Source of the DNA: Streptomyces tanashiensis | Lineage (GTDB): Bacteria; Actinomycetota; Actinomycetes; Streptomycetales; Streptomycetaceae | Assembly: GCF_014648895.1 (NCBI RefSeq) | Contig: NZ_BMRZ01000001.1 | Span: forward strand, 744,001-808,000 | Reading direction: 5' to 3' | Length of the DNA: 64,000 bases | Shown: in pieces, positions 34,032 through 41,805 of the stretch | Layout: each line of letters starts with the position of its first letter | Numbering within the stretch: the stretch's first letter is position 1 | Position numbers and translations under genes: made by a program | The notes under the pieces: model-generated | What the model was told of the DNA's origin: nothing | Seen by the model: the letters and a program-made list of their open reading frames with translations, nothing else | Databases searched by the model: none

Positions 34032-35045
34032 TCAGTGCTTGGCGGGCAGGAAGCCCATCCGCTCGTACGTCTGCGCCAGCGTCTCCGCGGCGACCGCGCG
34101 GGCCTTCTCCGCTCCCTTGGCCAGGACCGAGTCCAGCGTCTCCGGGTCGTCCAGGTATTCCTGCGTGCGGGCCCGGAACGGCGTGACGAAGTCCACCATG
34201 ACCTCGGCGAGATCCGTCTTCAGCGCGCCGTACATCTTGCCCTCGTAGCTCTTCTCCAGGTCCGCGACGGACGTGGAGGTGAGCGTGGACATGATGGTGA
34301 GCAGGTTGGAGACGCCGGCCTTGTTCTCCGGGTCGAAGCGGATCACCGTGTCGGTGTCGGTGACGGCGCTCTTGACCTTCTTCGCGGTGGCCTTCGGGTC
34401 GTCCAGGAGGTTGATCAGGCCCTTCGGCGAGGACGCCGACTTGCTCATCTTGATCGTCGGGTCCTGGAGGTCGAAGATCTTCGCCGTCTCCTTGAGGATG
34501 TACGGCTTCGGGATCGTGAACGTCTCGCCGAAGCGGCCGTTGAAACGCTCCGCGAGGTCGCGGGTCAGCTCGATGTGCTGGCGCTGGTCCTCGCCGACCG
34601 GGACCTCGTTGGCCTGGTAGAGCAGGATGTCCGCGACCTGGAGGATCGGGTACGTGAAGAGGCCGACGGTGGCGCGGTCGGCGCCCTGCTTGGCGGACTT
34701 GTCCTTGAACTGGGTCATGCGGGAGGCCTCGCCGAAGCCGGTGAGGCAGTTCATGACCCAGCCGAGCTGTGCGTGCTCGGGGACGTGGCTCTGGATGAAG
34801 AGGGTGCAGCGCTCCGGGTCGAGACCGGCGGCGAGCAGCTGGGCGGCGGCGAGCCGGGTGTTGGCGCGCAGCTCGGCGGGGTCCTGCGGGACCGTGATCG
34901 CGTGCAGGTCGACGACCATGTAGAACGCGTCGTGGGTCTCCTGCAGGGCGACCCACTGGCGGACGGCGCCGAGGTAGTTGCCGAGGTGGAACGAGCCTGC
35001 GGTGGGCTGGATTCCGGAGAGCACACGGGGACTGTCAGAGGCCAT
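34032..35045 (-). CDS. trpS: Tryptophanyl-tRNA synthetase
   Basis: 337 aa from the ATG at 35045 ([17 protein letters not shown]); a double in-frame ATG 9 nt earlier is possible. Class I motifs: '[10 protein letters not shown]' (HIGH-like) and 'IKMSKSASS' (KMSKS). 'VVDLHAIT', '[17 protein letters not shown]' and 'AYILQAAD'-like strands fit TrpRS. It charges tRNA-Trp in the cytoplasm. Streptomyces often carry two TrpRS, one indolmycin-resistant; from map position this should be the housekeeping one, but I cannot tell from key residues. Divergent from the ECF sigma gene. Confidence 0.94.
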   Translation of the reverse strand: MASDSPRVLSGIQPTAGSFHLGNYLGAVRQWVALQETHDAFYMVVDLHAITVPQDPAELRANTRLAAAQLLAAGLDPERCTLFIQSHVPEHAQLGWVMNCLTGFGEASRMTQFKDKSAKQGADRATVGLFTYPILQVADILLYQANEVPVGEDQRQHIELTRDLAERFNGRFGETFTIPKPYILKETAKIFDLQDPTIKMSKSASSPKGLINLLDDPKATAKKVKSAVTDTDTVIRFDPENKAGVSNLLTIMSTLTSTSVADLEKSYEGKMYGALKTDLAEVMVDFVTPFRARTQEYLDDPETLDSVLAKGAEKARAVAAETLAQTYERMGFLPAKH

Positions 35046-35101
35046 GCACATCATTCTCTCAGGTGTGGGAACCGATCCCCGACTGCCGGTGTATCAAGAG
35101 T

Positions 35102-35692
35102 GTGGGGACGCGGGAGGGGGGCCTGGTCGACGACGAGGCCGCGGTGATCGCCCGTGTGCGCGCCGGAGAGCCGGAGGCGTACGCGGCGCTGGTCCGCGCG
35201 CACACGGCGGTGGCGCTGAGGGCGGCCGTGGCGTGCGGCGCGGGCGCGGAGGCCGAGGACGTGGTGCAACAGGCCTTCTTCAAGGCGTACCGGTCGCTGG
35301 GGCGTTTCAAGGAGGGCGGGGCGTTCCGTCCGTGGCTGCTGCGGATCGTCGTCAATGAGACCAGGAACACAGTGCGGTCGGCGGGTCGGCAGCGTGCCGT
35401 CGCGGGCCGGGAGGCGGATCTGCTCGGCGGCGAGCCGCGGATACCGGAGTCGGCGGACCCGGCGGTCGCGGCCGAGGAGCGGGAGCGGAGCCGGCGGCTG
35501 TGGGAGGCGCTGGACGGTCTCGCCGAGGACCACCGGCAGGTGGTGATCCACCGGTATCTCCTGGAGCTGGACGAGACGGAGACGGCTCTGGCGCTGGGCT
35601 GGCCGAGGGGGACGGTGAAGTCCCGGCTGAGCCGGGCGCTGAAGAAGCTGGGGATGGTGCTGGTGGCGGAGGGAGGTGAGGAGCGTGGGTGA
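35102..35692 (+). CDS. ECF RNA polymerase sigma factor
   Basis: 196 aa from the GTG at 35102. An earlier GTG at 35063 would leave only 8-17 nt to the divergent trpS start with no room for promoters, so the later one is preferred. Region 2: 'EDVVQQAFFKAYRSLGRFKE', 'FRPWLLRIVVNETRNTVRSA'. Region 4: 'DHRQVVIHRYLLELDETETA', 'WPRGTVKSRLSRALKKL'. The product directs polymerase to stress-type promoters; the signal is unknown. The next gene overlaps its end and encodes a membrane protein likely to hold it inactive. Confidence 0.88.
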   Translation: MGTREGGLVDDEAAVIARVRAGEPEAYAALVRAHTAVALRAAVACGAGAEAEDVVQQAFFKAYRSLGRFKEGGAFRPWLLRIVVNETRNTVRSAGRQRAVAGREADLLGGEPRIPESADPAVAAEERERSRRLWEALDGLAEDHRQVVIHRYLLELDETETALALGWPRGTVKSRLSRALKKLGMVLVAEGGEERG

Positions 35693-36497
35693 GGAGCGTC
35701 TGCCGGACGAGCTGCGTGAGCTGGGGCGGCGGTTGCGGGTGCCGGACGTGGACGGCGAGACGATGGCCGAGCGGGTGCTCGCGCAGCTCCTCGCCGAGCG
35801 GGTGCCGGTGCCGGTCCCGACGGCCGCGCCGGGCCCGGGCCGGTGGTGGGCGCGCGCGGGCGCGTGGGCGGTGGCCCGGGTGCGGGAGCGGTGGCGGGCG
35901 CTCGTGGCGGGCCTGACCGGGGTGCTGATCGTGCTGGTGCTCACGCCTCCCGTGCGGGCGGCGGTGGCGGACTGGTTCGGCTTCGGCGGGGTCTCCGTGC
36001 GGTACGACCCGGAGGGCGGCCGGGCCCCGTCGGGCGGGGCGGTGCCGGGGTGCCCCGGCCCGGTGTCCCTGGCGGAGGCCGGGCGCCGGGCGGGCTTCGC
36101 GCCGCTGATACCGGGGGCCCTCGGAGCGCCGGACGCGGTCGCGGTGACGGGGGCGGCGGAGCGGGGCTGGGCGGTGATCAGCCTGTGCTGGCGGGACGGG
36201 GAGCGGACGGTCCGGCTGGACGAGTTCCCGGCGCGGCTGGAGCTGGGTTTCGTCAAGCAGGTGCCGGTGCAGCCGGAGGCGGTGACGCTGCCGGACGGGA
36301 CGCACGGGTACTGGTTCGTCGGCCCGCACCGGCTGACGTTCCCGCTGGAGGCGGGGGACGGCTCGGTCTGGACCCACGCGGTGCGTCCGGCGGGCCCCAC
36401 GCTCCTGTGGACCAGGAGCGCGGGGGCCCTGACCCTCCGCCTGGAGGGCATACCGGACCGGACGGAGGCCCTGCGCGTCGCGGGGACGGCGGGCTGA
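35685..36497 (+). CDS. Membrane protein, probable anti-sigma factor
   Basis: 270 aa from the GTG at 35685, chosen for a GGAGG about 8 nt upstream; a GTG at 35676 is in frame. The first 70 residues are cytoplasmic ('LPDELRELGRRLRVPDVDGE'). One membrane helix follows at about 82-100 ('LVAGLTGVLIVLVLTP'). The rest is an extracellular beta-rich domain ('GYWFVGPHRLTFPLEAGDGS', 'TLLWTRSAGALTLRLEGI'). It overlaps the sigma gene by 8 nt. This topology and coupling are those of ECF anti-sigma factors, though no zinc motif is present. Confidence 0.75.
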   Translation: MGEERLPDELRELGRRLRVPDVDGETMAERVLAQLLAERVPVPVPTAAPGPGRWWARAGAWAVARVRERWRALVAGLTGVLIVLVLTPPVRAAVADWFGFGGVSVRYDPEGGRAPSGGAVPGCPGPVSLAEAGRRAGFAPLIPGALGAPDAVAVTGAAERGWAVISLCWRDGERTVRLDEFPARLELGFVKQVPVQPEAVTLPDGTHGYWFVGPHRLTFPLEAGDGSVWTHAVRPAGPTLLWTRSAGALTLRLEGIPDRTEALRVAGTAG

Positions 36498-36501
36498 CGG
36501 G

Positions 36502-36522
36502 CCGTCGGTCGGCGACCGACGG
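36502..36522. terminator. Hairpin terminator
   Basis: CCGTCGGTC-GGC-GACCGACGG, a perfect 9-bp stem 4 nt after the anti-sigma stop. A second dyad around 36540-36560 (GCCGGCCGAC / GTCGGCCGGC) precedes the convergent glyA stop. Confidence 0.65.
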
Positions 36523-36609
36523 GCGGAGGCCCGGGCCGGGCCGGCCGACGGTCGGCCGGCGGAGGCTCGGGCCGGGCGCAGGCCAGGCGGGCTCAGGGCC
36601 GGCCGGGCG

Positions 36610-37893
36610 TCAGACCGGGAGGCCCGGGGCCGGGTGGGCGGCCATGAGGTCGGCGACCTCGGCGCGGACGGTGCGGAGGGTCTCCTCGTCGCCCTTGCCC
36701 GCGGCGGTGACGGCGCGGTCGATCCACTCGGCGACCTGGTCCATGTGGTCCGTGGTGAGGCCGCGGGAGGTGAGGGACGGGGTGCCGATGCGGATGCCGG
36801 AGGGGTCGAAGGGCTTCCGGGGGTCGTAGGGGACGGTGTTGTAGTTGACGACGATGCCGGCCCGGTCGAGGGCCTTCGCGGCGACCTTGCCGGGGACCTG
36901 CTTGGGGGTGAGGTCGATCAGGATCAGATGGTTGTCGGTGCCGCCGGAGACCAGGTCGAAGCCGCGGGCGAGGAGCGCCTCGGCGAGGGCCCTGGCGTTG
37001 GCGACGACGGCGTGGGCGTAGTCGCGGAAGGAGGGCTGGGAGGCCTCGCGGAGGGCGACGGCGATGGCGGCGGTGGTCTGGTTGTGCGGGCCGCCCTGGA
37101 GGCCGGGGAAGACGGCCTTGTCGAGGGCCTTGGCGTGCTCCTCGCGGGACATGAGCATGGCGCCGCGCGGGCCGCGGAGGGTCTTGTGGGTGGTCGTGGA
37201 GATGACGTCCACGTGCCCGGCCGGGGACGGGTGGGCGCCGCCCGCGATGAGGCCGGCGATGTGGGCGACGTCGGCGACGAGGACGGCGCCGGACTCGCGG
37301 GCGATCTCGCCGAAGGCGGCGAAGTCGATGGTGCGGGGCAGCGCGGTGCCGCCGCAGAAGATGACCTTCGGGCGCTCCTTGAGGGCGAGGTCGCGGACCT
37401 GGTCGAAGTCGATGCGGCCGCCCCCCTCGGAGGCGGCGCCCGGGCGGACGCCGTACTGGACGCCGCGGAACCAGCTGCCGGTGGCGGAGACGCCCCAGCC
37501 GTGGGTGAGGTGGCCGCCCATGGGCAGGGCCATGCCCATGACGGTGTCGCCGGGCTGCGCGAAGGCGAGGTAGACGGCGAGGTTGGCCGGGGAGCCGGAG
37601 TAGGGCTGGACGTTGGCGTGGTCGACGCCGAAGAGGGCCTTGGCGCGCTCGACGGCGAGGGTCTCGACCTGGTCGATGTTCTGCTGGCCCTCGTAGTAGC
37701 GGCGGCCGGGGTAGCCCTCGCTGTACTTGTTCTGGAGGACGGTGCCGGAGGCTTCGAGCACGGCGGCGGAGACGTAGTTCTCGCTGGGGATGAGGCGCAG
37801 GGTGTCGGCCTGGAGCCGTTCCTCGGCGCCGACGAGGGCGGCGAGCTCGGGGTCGGCGGCGGCGAGCGCGGGGTGCTGCTGCGGGGTGGTCAT
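36610..37893 (-). CDS. glyA: Serine hydroxymethyltransferase
   Basis: 427 aa, typical length. N-terminal 'LIPSENYVSAAVLEASGTVL' and 'KYSEGYPGRRYYEGQQNIDQ' are SHMT signatures. The PLP lysine is in 'STTTHKTLRGPRGAM'. 'GGHLTHGWGVSATGSWFRG' and 'HLILIDLTPK' are conserved too. It converts serine and THF to glycine and 5,10-methylene-THF, the main one-carbon source. The ATG at 37893 has GGAGG upstream. A ZTP riboswitch in the leader should raise expression when ZTP/ZMP signals folate shortage. Confidence 0.96.
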   Translation of the reverse strand: MTTPQQHPALAAADPELAALVGAEERLQADTLRLIPSENYVSAAVLEASGTVLQNKYSEGYPGRRYYEGQQNIDQVETLAVERAKALFGVDHANVQPYSGSPANLAVYLAFAQPGDTVMGMALPMGGHLTHGWGVSATGSWFRGVQYGVRPGAASEGGGRIDFDQVRDLALKERPKVIFCGGTALPRTIDFAAFGEIARESGAVLVADVAHIAGLIAGGAHPSPAGHVDVISTTTHKTLRGPRGAMLMSREEHAKALDKAVFPGLQGGPHNQTTAAIAVALREASQPSFRDYAHAVVANARALAEALLARGFDLVSGGTDNHLILIDLTPKQVPGKVAAKALDRAGIVVNYNTVPYDPRKPFDPSGIRIGTPSLTSRGLTTDHMDQVAEWIDRAVTAAGKGDEETLRTVRAEVADLMAAHPAPGLPV

Positions 37894-37959
37894 GGTGGTG
37901 TCCTCCGGGCGTTCGGCGGAACGGTCCCGGGGCTGAGGTGCGCACGGGACCTGGGGCCC

Positions 37960-38046
37960 GTGATGCCCAGGCGAGCGGCACCTCGTGTGGTGGAGCGCGC
38001 ACGGCTCCCCCGGGGTCGTTTCCCCGTACGCCAGTCGCCGTGCGTG
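37960..38046 (-). ncRNA. ZTP (pfl) riboswitch in the glyA leader
   Basis: Read on the minus strand, the 5' subdomain has 'CGGCGACUGGCGUACGGGG', 'AAACGACCCCGGGGGAGCCG' (38043-38001), closely following the pfl consensus GUGACUGGCGAACA-stem-GGAAAC-stem-CGGGGAGC. The 3' subdomain has the invariant 'CGCCUGGGCA' (37973-37964). The ZTP riboswitch class is known upstream of glyA, folD, fhs and purH genes and activates them when the purine intermediate ZMP/ZTP accumulates. Downstream, at 37930-37960, further stems (CACGGG / CCCGUG, and CCUGG / CCAGG across it) could form the expression platform near the glyA binding site. Confidence 0.9.
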
Positions 38047-38155
38047 TTTTCAGGGTAGCTGGCGTGCCGTCGCCGAGGTTTCCCTGTCCGGCATCCGAGC
38101 GACGATAAGAAAGGGGCCATACGTACCCCCGAGCCGCAGGACGAACGGAGATCCC

Positions 38156-39361
38156 GTGTCGAGGACAGAAGACGCGATCGCTTCCGCGGACGCGCACAGC
38201 GCTCACAACTACCACCCCCTTCCGGTCGTCGTCGCCTCGGCGGACGGCGCCTGGATGACCGATGTCGAGGGACGTCGCTACCTCGACATGCTCGCCGGGT
38301 ACTCGGCGCTCAACTTCGGGCACGGCAACCGGCGTCTGATCGACGCCGCGAAGGCGCAGCTGGAGCGGGTGACGCTGACCTCGCGCGCCTTCCACCACGA
38401 CCGCTTCGCCGAGTTCTGTACGCGGCTCGCGGAGCTGTGCGGCAAGGAGGCGGTGCTGCCGATGAACACGGGGGCGGAGGCGGTCGAGACGGCCGTGAAG
38501 ACCGCCCGGAAGTGGGGGTACGAGGTGAAGGGCGTGCCGGACGGGCACGCGAAGATCGTGGTCGCGGCGAACAACTTCCACGGCCGGACGACGACGATCG
38601 TGAGCTTCTCGACGGACCACGAGGCGCGGGACCACTTCGGGCCGTACACGCCGGGGTTCGAGATCGTGCCGTACGGGGACCTGACGGCGATGGAGGCGGC
38701 GGTCACCGAGAACACGGTGGCGGTGCTCCTGGAGCCGATCCAGGGTGAGGCGGGGGTCCTGGTCCCTCCGGCCGGCTATCTCGCGGGGGTGCGGGAGCTG
38801 ACCCGCCGGCGGAACGTGCTGTTCATGGCGGACGAGATCCAGTCGGGTCTCGGCCGGACGGGGCGGACGTTCGCGTGCGAGCACGAGGGTGTGGTGCCGG
38901 ACGTGTACATCCTGGGGAAGGCGCTGGGCGGCGGGGTGGTGCCGGTGTCGGCGGTGGTGGCCGACCGTGACGTCCTCGGGGTGTTCCGGCCGGGTGAGCA
39001 CGGTTCGACGTTCGGCGGGAACCCGCTGGCCTGCGCGGTGGCCCTGGAGGTGATCGCGATGCTGCGGACGGGCGAGTTCCAGGAGCGGGCGGCGGAGCTG
39101 GGCGAGCACCTCCACGCGGAGCTGGGGCTGCTCGTGGGCGGCGGTGCTGTGGAGGCGGTGCGCGGACGCGGGCTGTGGGCCGGGGTGGACATCGTGCCGT
39201 CCAGGGGGACGGGCCGGGAGATCTCGGAGAAGCTGATGGAGCGTGGGGTCCTGGTGAAGGACACGCACGGTTCGACGATCCGGATCGCTCCGCCGCTGGT
39301 CATCTCGAAGGAGGATCTGGACTGGGGTCTGGAGCAGCTGAGGGGCGTTCTGTCAGACTGA
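38156..39361 (+). CDS. rocD: Ornithine aminotransferase
   Basis: 401 aa from the GTG at 38156 (GGAG 6 nt before). Class III aminotransferase: 'LDMLAGYSALNFGHGNRRLI', 'MNTGAEAVETAVKTARKWGY', 'VAANNFHGRTTTIVSFSTD', 'LLEPIQGEAGV', and the PLP lysine in 'YILGKALGGG'. The Tyr and the N-terminal 'HNYHPLPVV' fit ornithine-oxo-acid aminotransferase. It makes glutamate semialdehyde from ornithine in arginine breakdown or proline synthesis. Monocistronic and divergent from glyA. Confidence 0.92.
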   Translation: MSRTEDAIASADAHSAHNYHPLPVVVASADGAWMTDVEGRRYLDMLAGYSALNFGHGNRRLIDAAKAQLERVTLTSRAFHHDRFAEFCTRLAELCGKEAVLPMNTGAEAVETAVKTARKWGYEVKGVPDGHAKIVVAANNFHGRTTTIVSFSTDHEARDHFGPYTPGFEIVPYGDLTAMEAAVTENTVAVLLEPIQGEAGVLVPPAGYLAGVRELTRRRNVLFMADEIQSGLGRTGRTFACEHEGVVPDVYILGKALGGGVVPVSAVVADRDVLGVFRPGEHGSTFGGNPLACAVALEVIAMLRTGEFQERAAELGEHLHAELGLLVGGGAVEAVRGRGLWAGVDIVPSRGTGREISEKLMERGVLVKDTHGSTIRIAPPLVISKEDLDWGLEQLRGVLSD

Positions 39362-39427
39362 CAGGGTCCGTTTCGGGGAGGGCGGTGGGACGGCGGCGGG
39401 AGGGCCGCGGGCGGTCAACTCGACTCA

Positions 39428-39457
39428 TTGACACGAGACTTGGTCTAGGCCAATGAT
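39428..39457 (+). promoter_or_regulatory. Promoter with DasR-like site (dre) in its spacer
   Basis: -35 TTGACA (39428-39433), 18 nt, -10 AATGAT (39452-39457), then 6 nt to the ATG at 39464 (leaderless). The spacer holds TTGGTCTAGGCCAA (39440-39453), one base away from the palindromic core TGGTCTAGACCA of DasR binding sites. DasR represses amino-sugar genes until GlcN-6-P accumulates. Confidence 0.65.
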
Positions 39458-39463
39458 GCCGCC

Positions 39464-40156
39464 ATGCCGAGACTCCGTCTGCGTCACGCCGTGCGTGCCG
39501 CGCTCGCCGCCCTCGTCCCGCTCGCGCTCCTCGGCGCGGTCACGGGACCCGCGCACGCCGCCCCGGCGGCCTGGCCCGAGCCCGTCCCGGTGGTCTCCCA
39601 CGTCGAGACCACCGACCCGGTCGTCTTCATCACCATCGACGACGGCTGGTACCACGATCCCGCCGCGGCGAAGCTGCTGCTCGACCGCCGGGTGCCCGCC
39701 TCGCTCTTCCTGCTCCCCGGCGCCTACTCGTACGACTCCGGCTACTTCCACACCCTGCTCGATCAGGGCCGCTCCCGCGTCGAGAACCACACCGTCAACC
39801 ACCCCGACCTGACCACCCTCGACGCCACCGGGCAGAAGGCGGAGGCGTGCGGGGCCCGCGACCAGCACCTCGCGCAGTTCGGCGACGGGCCGCGGCTGCT
39901 GCGCCCGCCGTACGGCACCTTCGACGAGACCACCCGGACCACCGCCCGCGCCTGCGGCGCGAAGGCCCTGGTGACCTGGACGTACGACCTCACGACCTGG
40001 GGCCGGTGGACCCCGCCGACCCCGCGGCTCAAGGCCGGCGACATCGTCCTGCTGCACTTCAACGAGACGGTGACGCAGGACTTGCGGCGTGCCCTGGACG
40101 CGGCCGAGGCGGCCGGTCTGACGCCGGCGCCGCTGCGGGACTACATCCCCGGGTAG
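39464..40156 (+). CDS. Secreted polysaccharide deacetylase (NodB homology)
   Basis: 230 aa. Signal peptide ending 'AHA-AP' at residue 32. NodB motifs: 'FITIDDGWYHDP' (Asp59, Asp60: base and metal ligand) and 'NHTVNHPDL' (His/His metal ligands), 'LLRPPYGTFDE', then 'VTWTYDLTTWG' and 'DIVLLHFNE'. It should remove N- or O-acetyl groups from chitin, chito-oligomers or peptidoglycan outside the cell. The upstream DasR-like site supports an amino-sugar substrate. A near-copy of its 3' end lies just past the stop (40168-40195). Confidence 0.9.
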   Translation: MPRLRLRHAVRAALAALVPLALLGAVTGPAHAAPAAWPEPVPVVSHVETTDPVVFITIDDGWYHDPAAAKLLLDRRVPASLFLLPGAYSYDSGYFHTLLDQGRSRVENHTVNHPDLTTLDATGQKAEACGARDQHLAQFGDGPRLLRPPYGTFDETTRTTARACGAKALVTWTYDLTTWGRWTPPTPRLKAGDIVLLHFNETVTQDLRRALDAAEAAGLTPAPLRDYIPG

Positions 40157-40195
40157 GACGGGACGCCGCGGGACCACACCCCCGGGTAGGGCGGG
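40135..40195. repeat. 28-bp direct repeat of a gene 3' end
   Basis: GCGGGACTACATCCCCGGGT+AGGACGGG (40135-40162) includes the deacetylase stop TAG. It is repeated at 40168-40195 with three mismatches, the second copy being entirely non-coding. Confidence 0.8.
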
Positions 40196-40197
40196 CC

Positions 40198-41382
40198 CTA
40201 GAGGATCACGTGCGGGAGGAAGCGGGCGTACTCGTCGGTGACGAGGCCCGCCGACTCCCGGATCCCCAGCCCCGCCGCCTCGCCCTCGACGACCCACGCG
40301 CCGAGCACCACCCGGTTGCCGTCGAAGTCGGGCAGCGGGGCGAGCCCCTGGTAGCAGCAGGCCTCCCCGTCCCGTACGAAGGGCTCCGTGCCGGCCTCGT
40401 GCAGGGTGACGCCCGCTCCCTCGCGGCCGAGCAGCGGCTTGGCGACCCAGCCGGTGGTCGAGGCGAGTTCGCGCGGCCCGTCGAGGTAGGCGGGCAGCAG
40501 GTTGGGGTGGCCCGGGTTCAGCTCCCACAGGATCGCGAGGAGCGCCTTGTTGGAGAGCAGCATCTTCCAGGCGGGTTCGATCCAGCACGTCGTGCCGGTG
40601 CCGCCGCCGTTGTCGAGGGTGTCCAGGACGTACCGGCCGAAGCGGTCGGTGGTCAGCCACTCCCACGGGTAGAGCTTGAAGCAGCTGCGGATGAAGCGGA
40701 GCCGGTCGTCCACGAAGCGGCGCGAGAGCCGGTCCCAGCCGATCCGTTCGACGGAGAGCGCCTCGGTGTCGAGCCCGGCCTGCTGGGCGGTCTCGCGCAG
40801 GTACGCGACCGTCATCAGGTCCTCGCCGAGCTCGTCGCCGTCCGAGTGGGCGAAGTGGACGGGGCCGGGCGGGAGCAGGGGCGCCTGCCGCTTCCAGGCG
40901 TCGACGAGCCGCTCGTGGAGCGAGTTCCACTGGTCGGCGCCGGGGAACCGTTCCTCCATCCAGAACCACTGCGGGCTCGCGGCCTCCACGAGCGAGGTCG
41001 GGGTGTCGGCGTTGTACTCCAGCATCCTGGCCGGGCCGGTGCCGTCGTAGCGCAGGTCGAAGCGGCCGTACAGGGAGGGGAGTTCGGCCCGTCGCCGCCA
41101 GGACTCCGCGACCAGGCCCGCCAGCCTGGGGTCGGTGATCCCGAGCTCGGAGAAACGGTCCTGCTCGACGATGTGCGCGGCCGCCGCCAGACACATCGCG
41201 TGCAGTTCCTCGACGACCTCCTCCAGCGCCTCGACCTCGGGCAGCGAGAAGGAGTAGTACGCGCTCTCGTCCCAGTACGGGCGCAGCGAACCGTCCGGGT
41301 GGCGGGTCAGCGGATAGACGAGACCCTGCTCCTCGACCGTCTCCTGCCAGCCGGGCCGGGGCTCGATGGTGTGGCGTTCCAT
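40198..41382 (-). CDS. YgiC-like glutathionylspermidine-synthase-type ATP-grasp ligase
   Basis: 394 aa. It aligns by eye over its whole length with E. coli YgiC: 'YWDESAYYSFSL', 'YNADTPTSLVEAASPQWFWM', 'FKLYPWEWLTTDRFG', 'WIEPAWKMLLSNKALLAILW', 'GWVAKPLLGREGAGVTLHE' and the C-terminal 'GIRESAGLVTDEYARFLPHV'. The ATP-grasp fold should activate a carboxylate and join it to an amine. The glutathionylspermidine activity is not implied, as YgiC lacks the amidase half. It follows a small lipoprotein gene by 15 nt, as in ygiB-ygiC. Confidence 0.88.
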   Translation of the reverse strand: MERHTIEPRPGWQETVEEQGLVYPLTRHPDGSLRPYWDESAYYSFSLPEVEALEEVVEELHAMCLAAAAHIVEQDRFSELGITDPRLAGLVAESWRRRAELPSLYGRFDLRYDGTGPARMLEYNADTPTSLVEAASPQWFWMEERFPGADQWNSLHERLVDAWKRQAPLLPPGPVHFAHSDGDELGEDLMTVAYLRETAQQAGLDTEALSVERIGWDRLSRRFVDDRLRFIRSCFKLYPWEWLTTDRFGRYVLDTLDNGGGTGTTCWIEPAWKMLLSNKALLAILWELNPGHPNLLPAYLDGPRELASTTGWVAKPLLGREGAGVTLHEAGTEPFVRDGEACCYQGLAPLPDFDGNRVVLGAWVVEGEAAGLGIRESAGLVTDEYARFLPHVIL

Positions 41383-41397
41383 GGTGCCGCGCCCGTC

Positions 41398-41694
41398 TCA
41401 GCCGCCGCCGGTGCCGGAGCAGCCGAAGCCGCCGGTGTCGACGGCGGTCTTGTCGAAGCTGCCGCCGCTGACGCGCTTGTCGCGGACGGAACCGCCGTAG
41501 TAGTACGAGCCGCGGTGGGTGGAGCCGTTGTCGTCGTCGCTGCCGCCGCCGCTCCGGCACTCGTAGCTCGGCAGCTCCTCCCGGGTCAGCGGGTCCACGC
41601 ACCGCTTGTCCGGTTCCGAACCGCACGCGGTGATCGTCGCCGCGAGCACACCCATCCCGCCGAGCACCACCGTGCTCGACCTCAGCCTGCGCAT
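41398..41694 (-). CDS. Small Gly/Ser/Tyr-rich lipoprotein, YgiB-like in context
   Basis: 98 aa. Lipoprotein signal 'VLGGMGVLAATITACGSE' with the lipid Cys at about residue 24. The mature part has Cys pairs 'KRCVDPLTREELPSYECRSG', an Asp/Ser/Tyr-rich stretch with 'GSYYYGG' and the tail 'FDKTAVDTGGFGCSGTGGG'. The 'GGFG' in the tail echoes 'RGGFG' in E. coli YgiB. It lies directly upstream of a YgiC-like ligase, so it may be the ligase's exported partner or target (inference). ATG at 41694. Too compositionally biased for a confident family call. Confidence 0.7.
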   Translation of the reverse strand: MRRLRSSTVVLGGMGVLAATITACGSEPDKRCVDPLTREELPSYECRSGGGSDDDNGSTHRGSYYYGGSVRDKRVSGGSFDKTAVDTGGFGCSGTGGG

Positions 41695-41805
41695 GTCCGC
41701 CGCCTCCCCTTCACCGTCGCGACCGCCTCGCGACCCCGTCGCGACCCCGTCGCGACCGCACAGTGTAGGCCGGTGATTTCCGGCCTCACGCCCTAGAGTC
41801 GTTTC

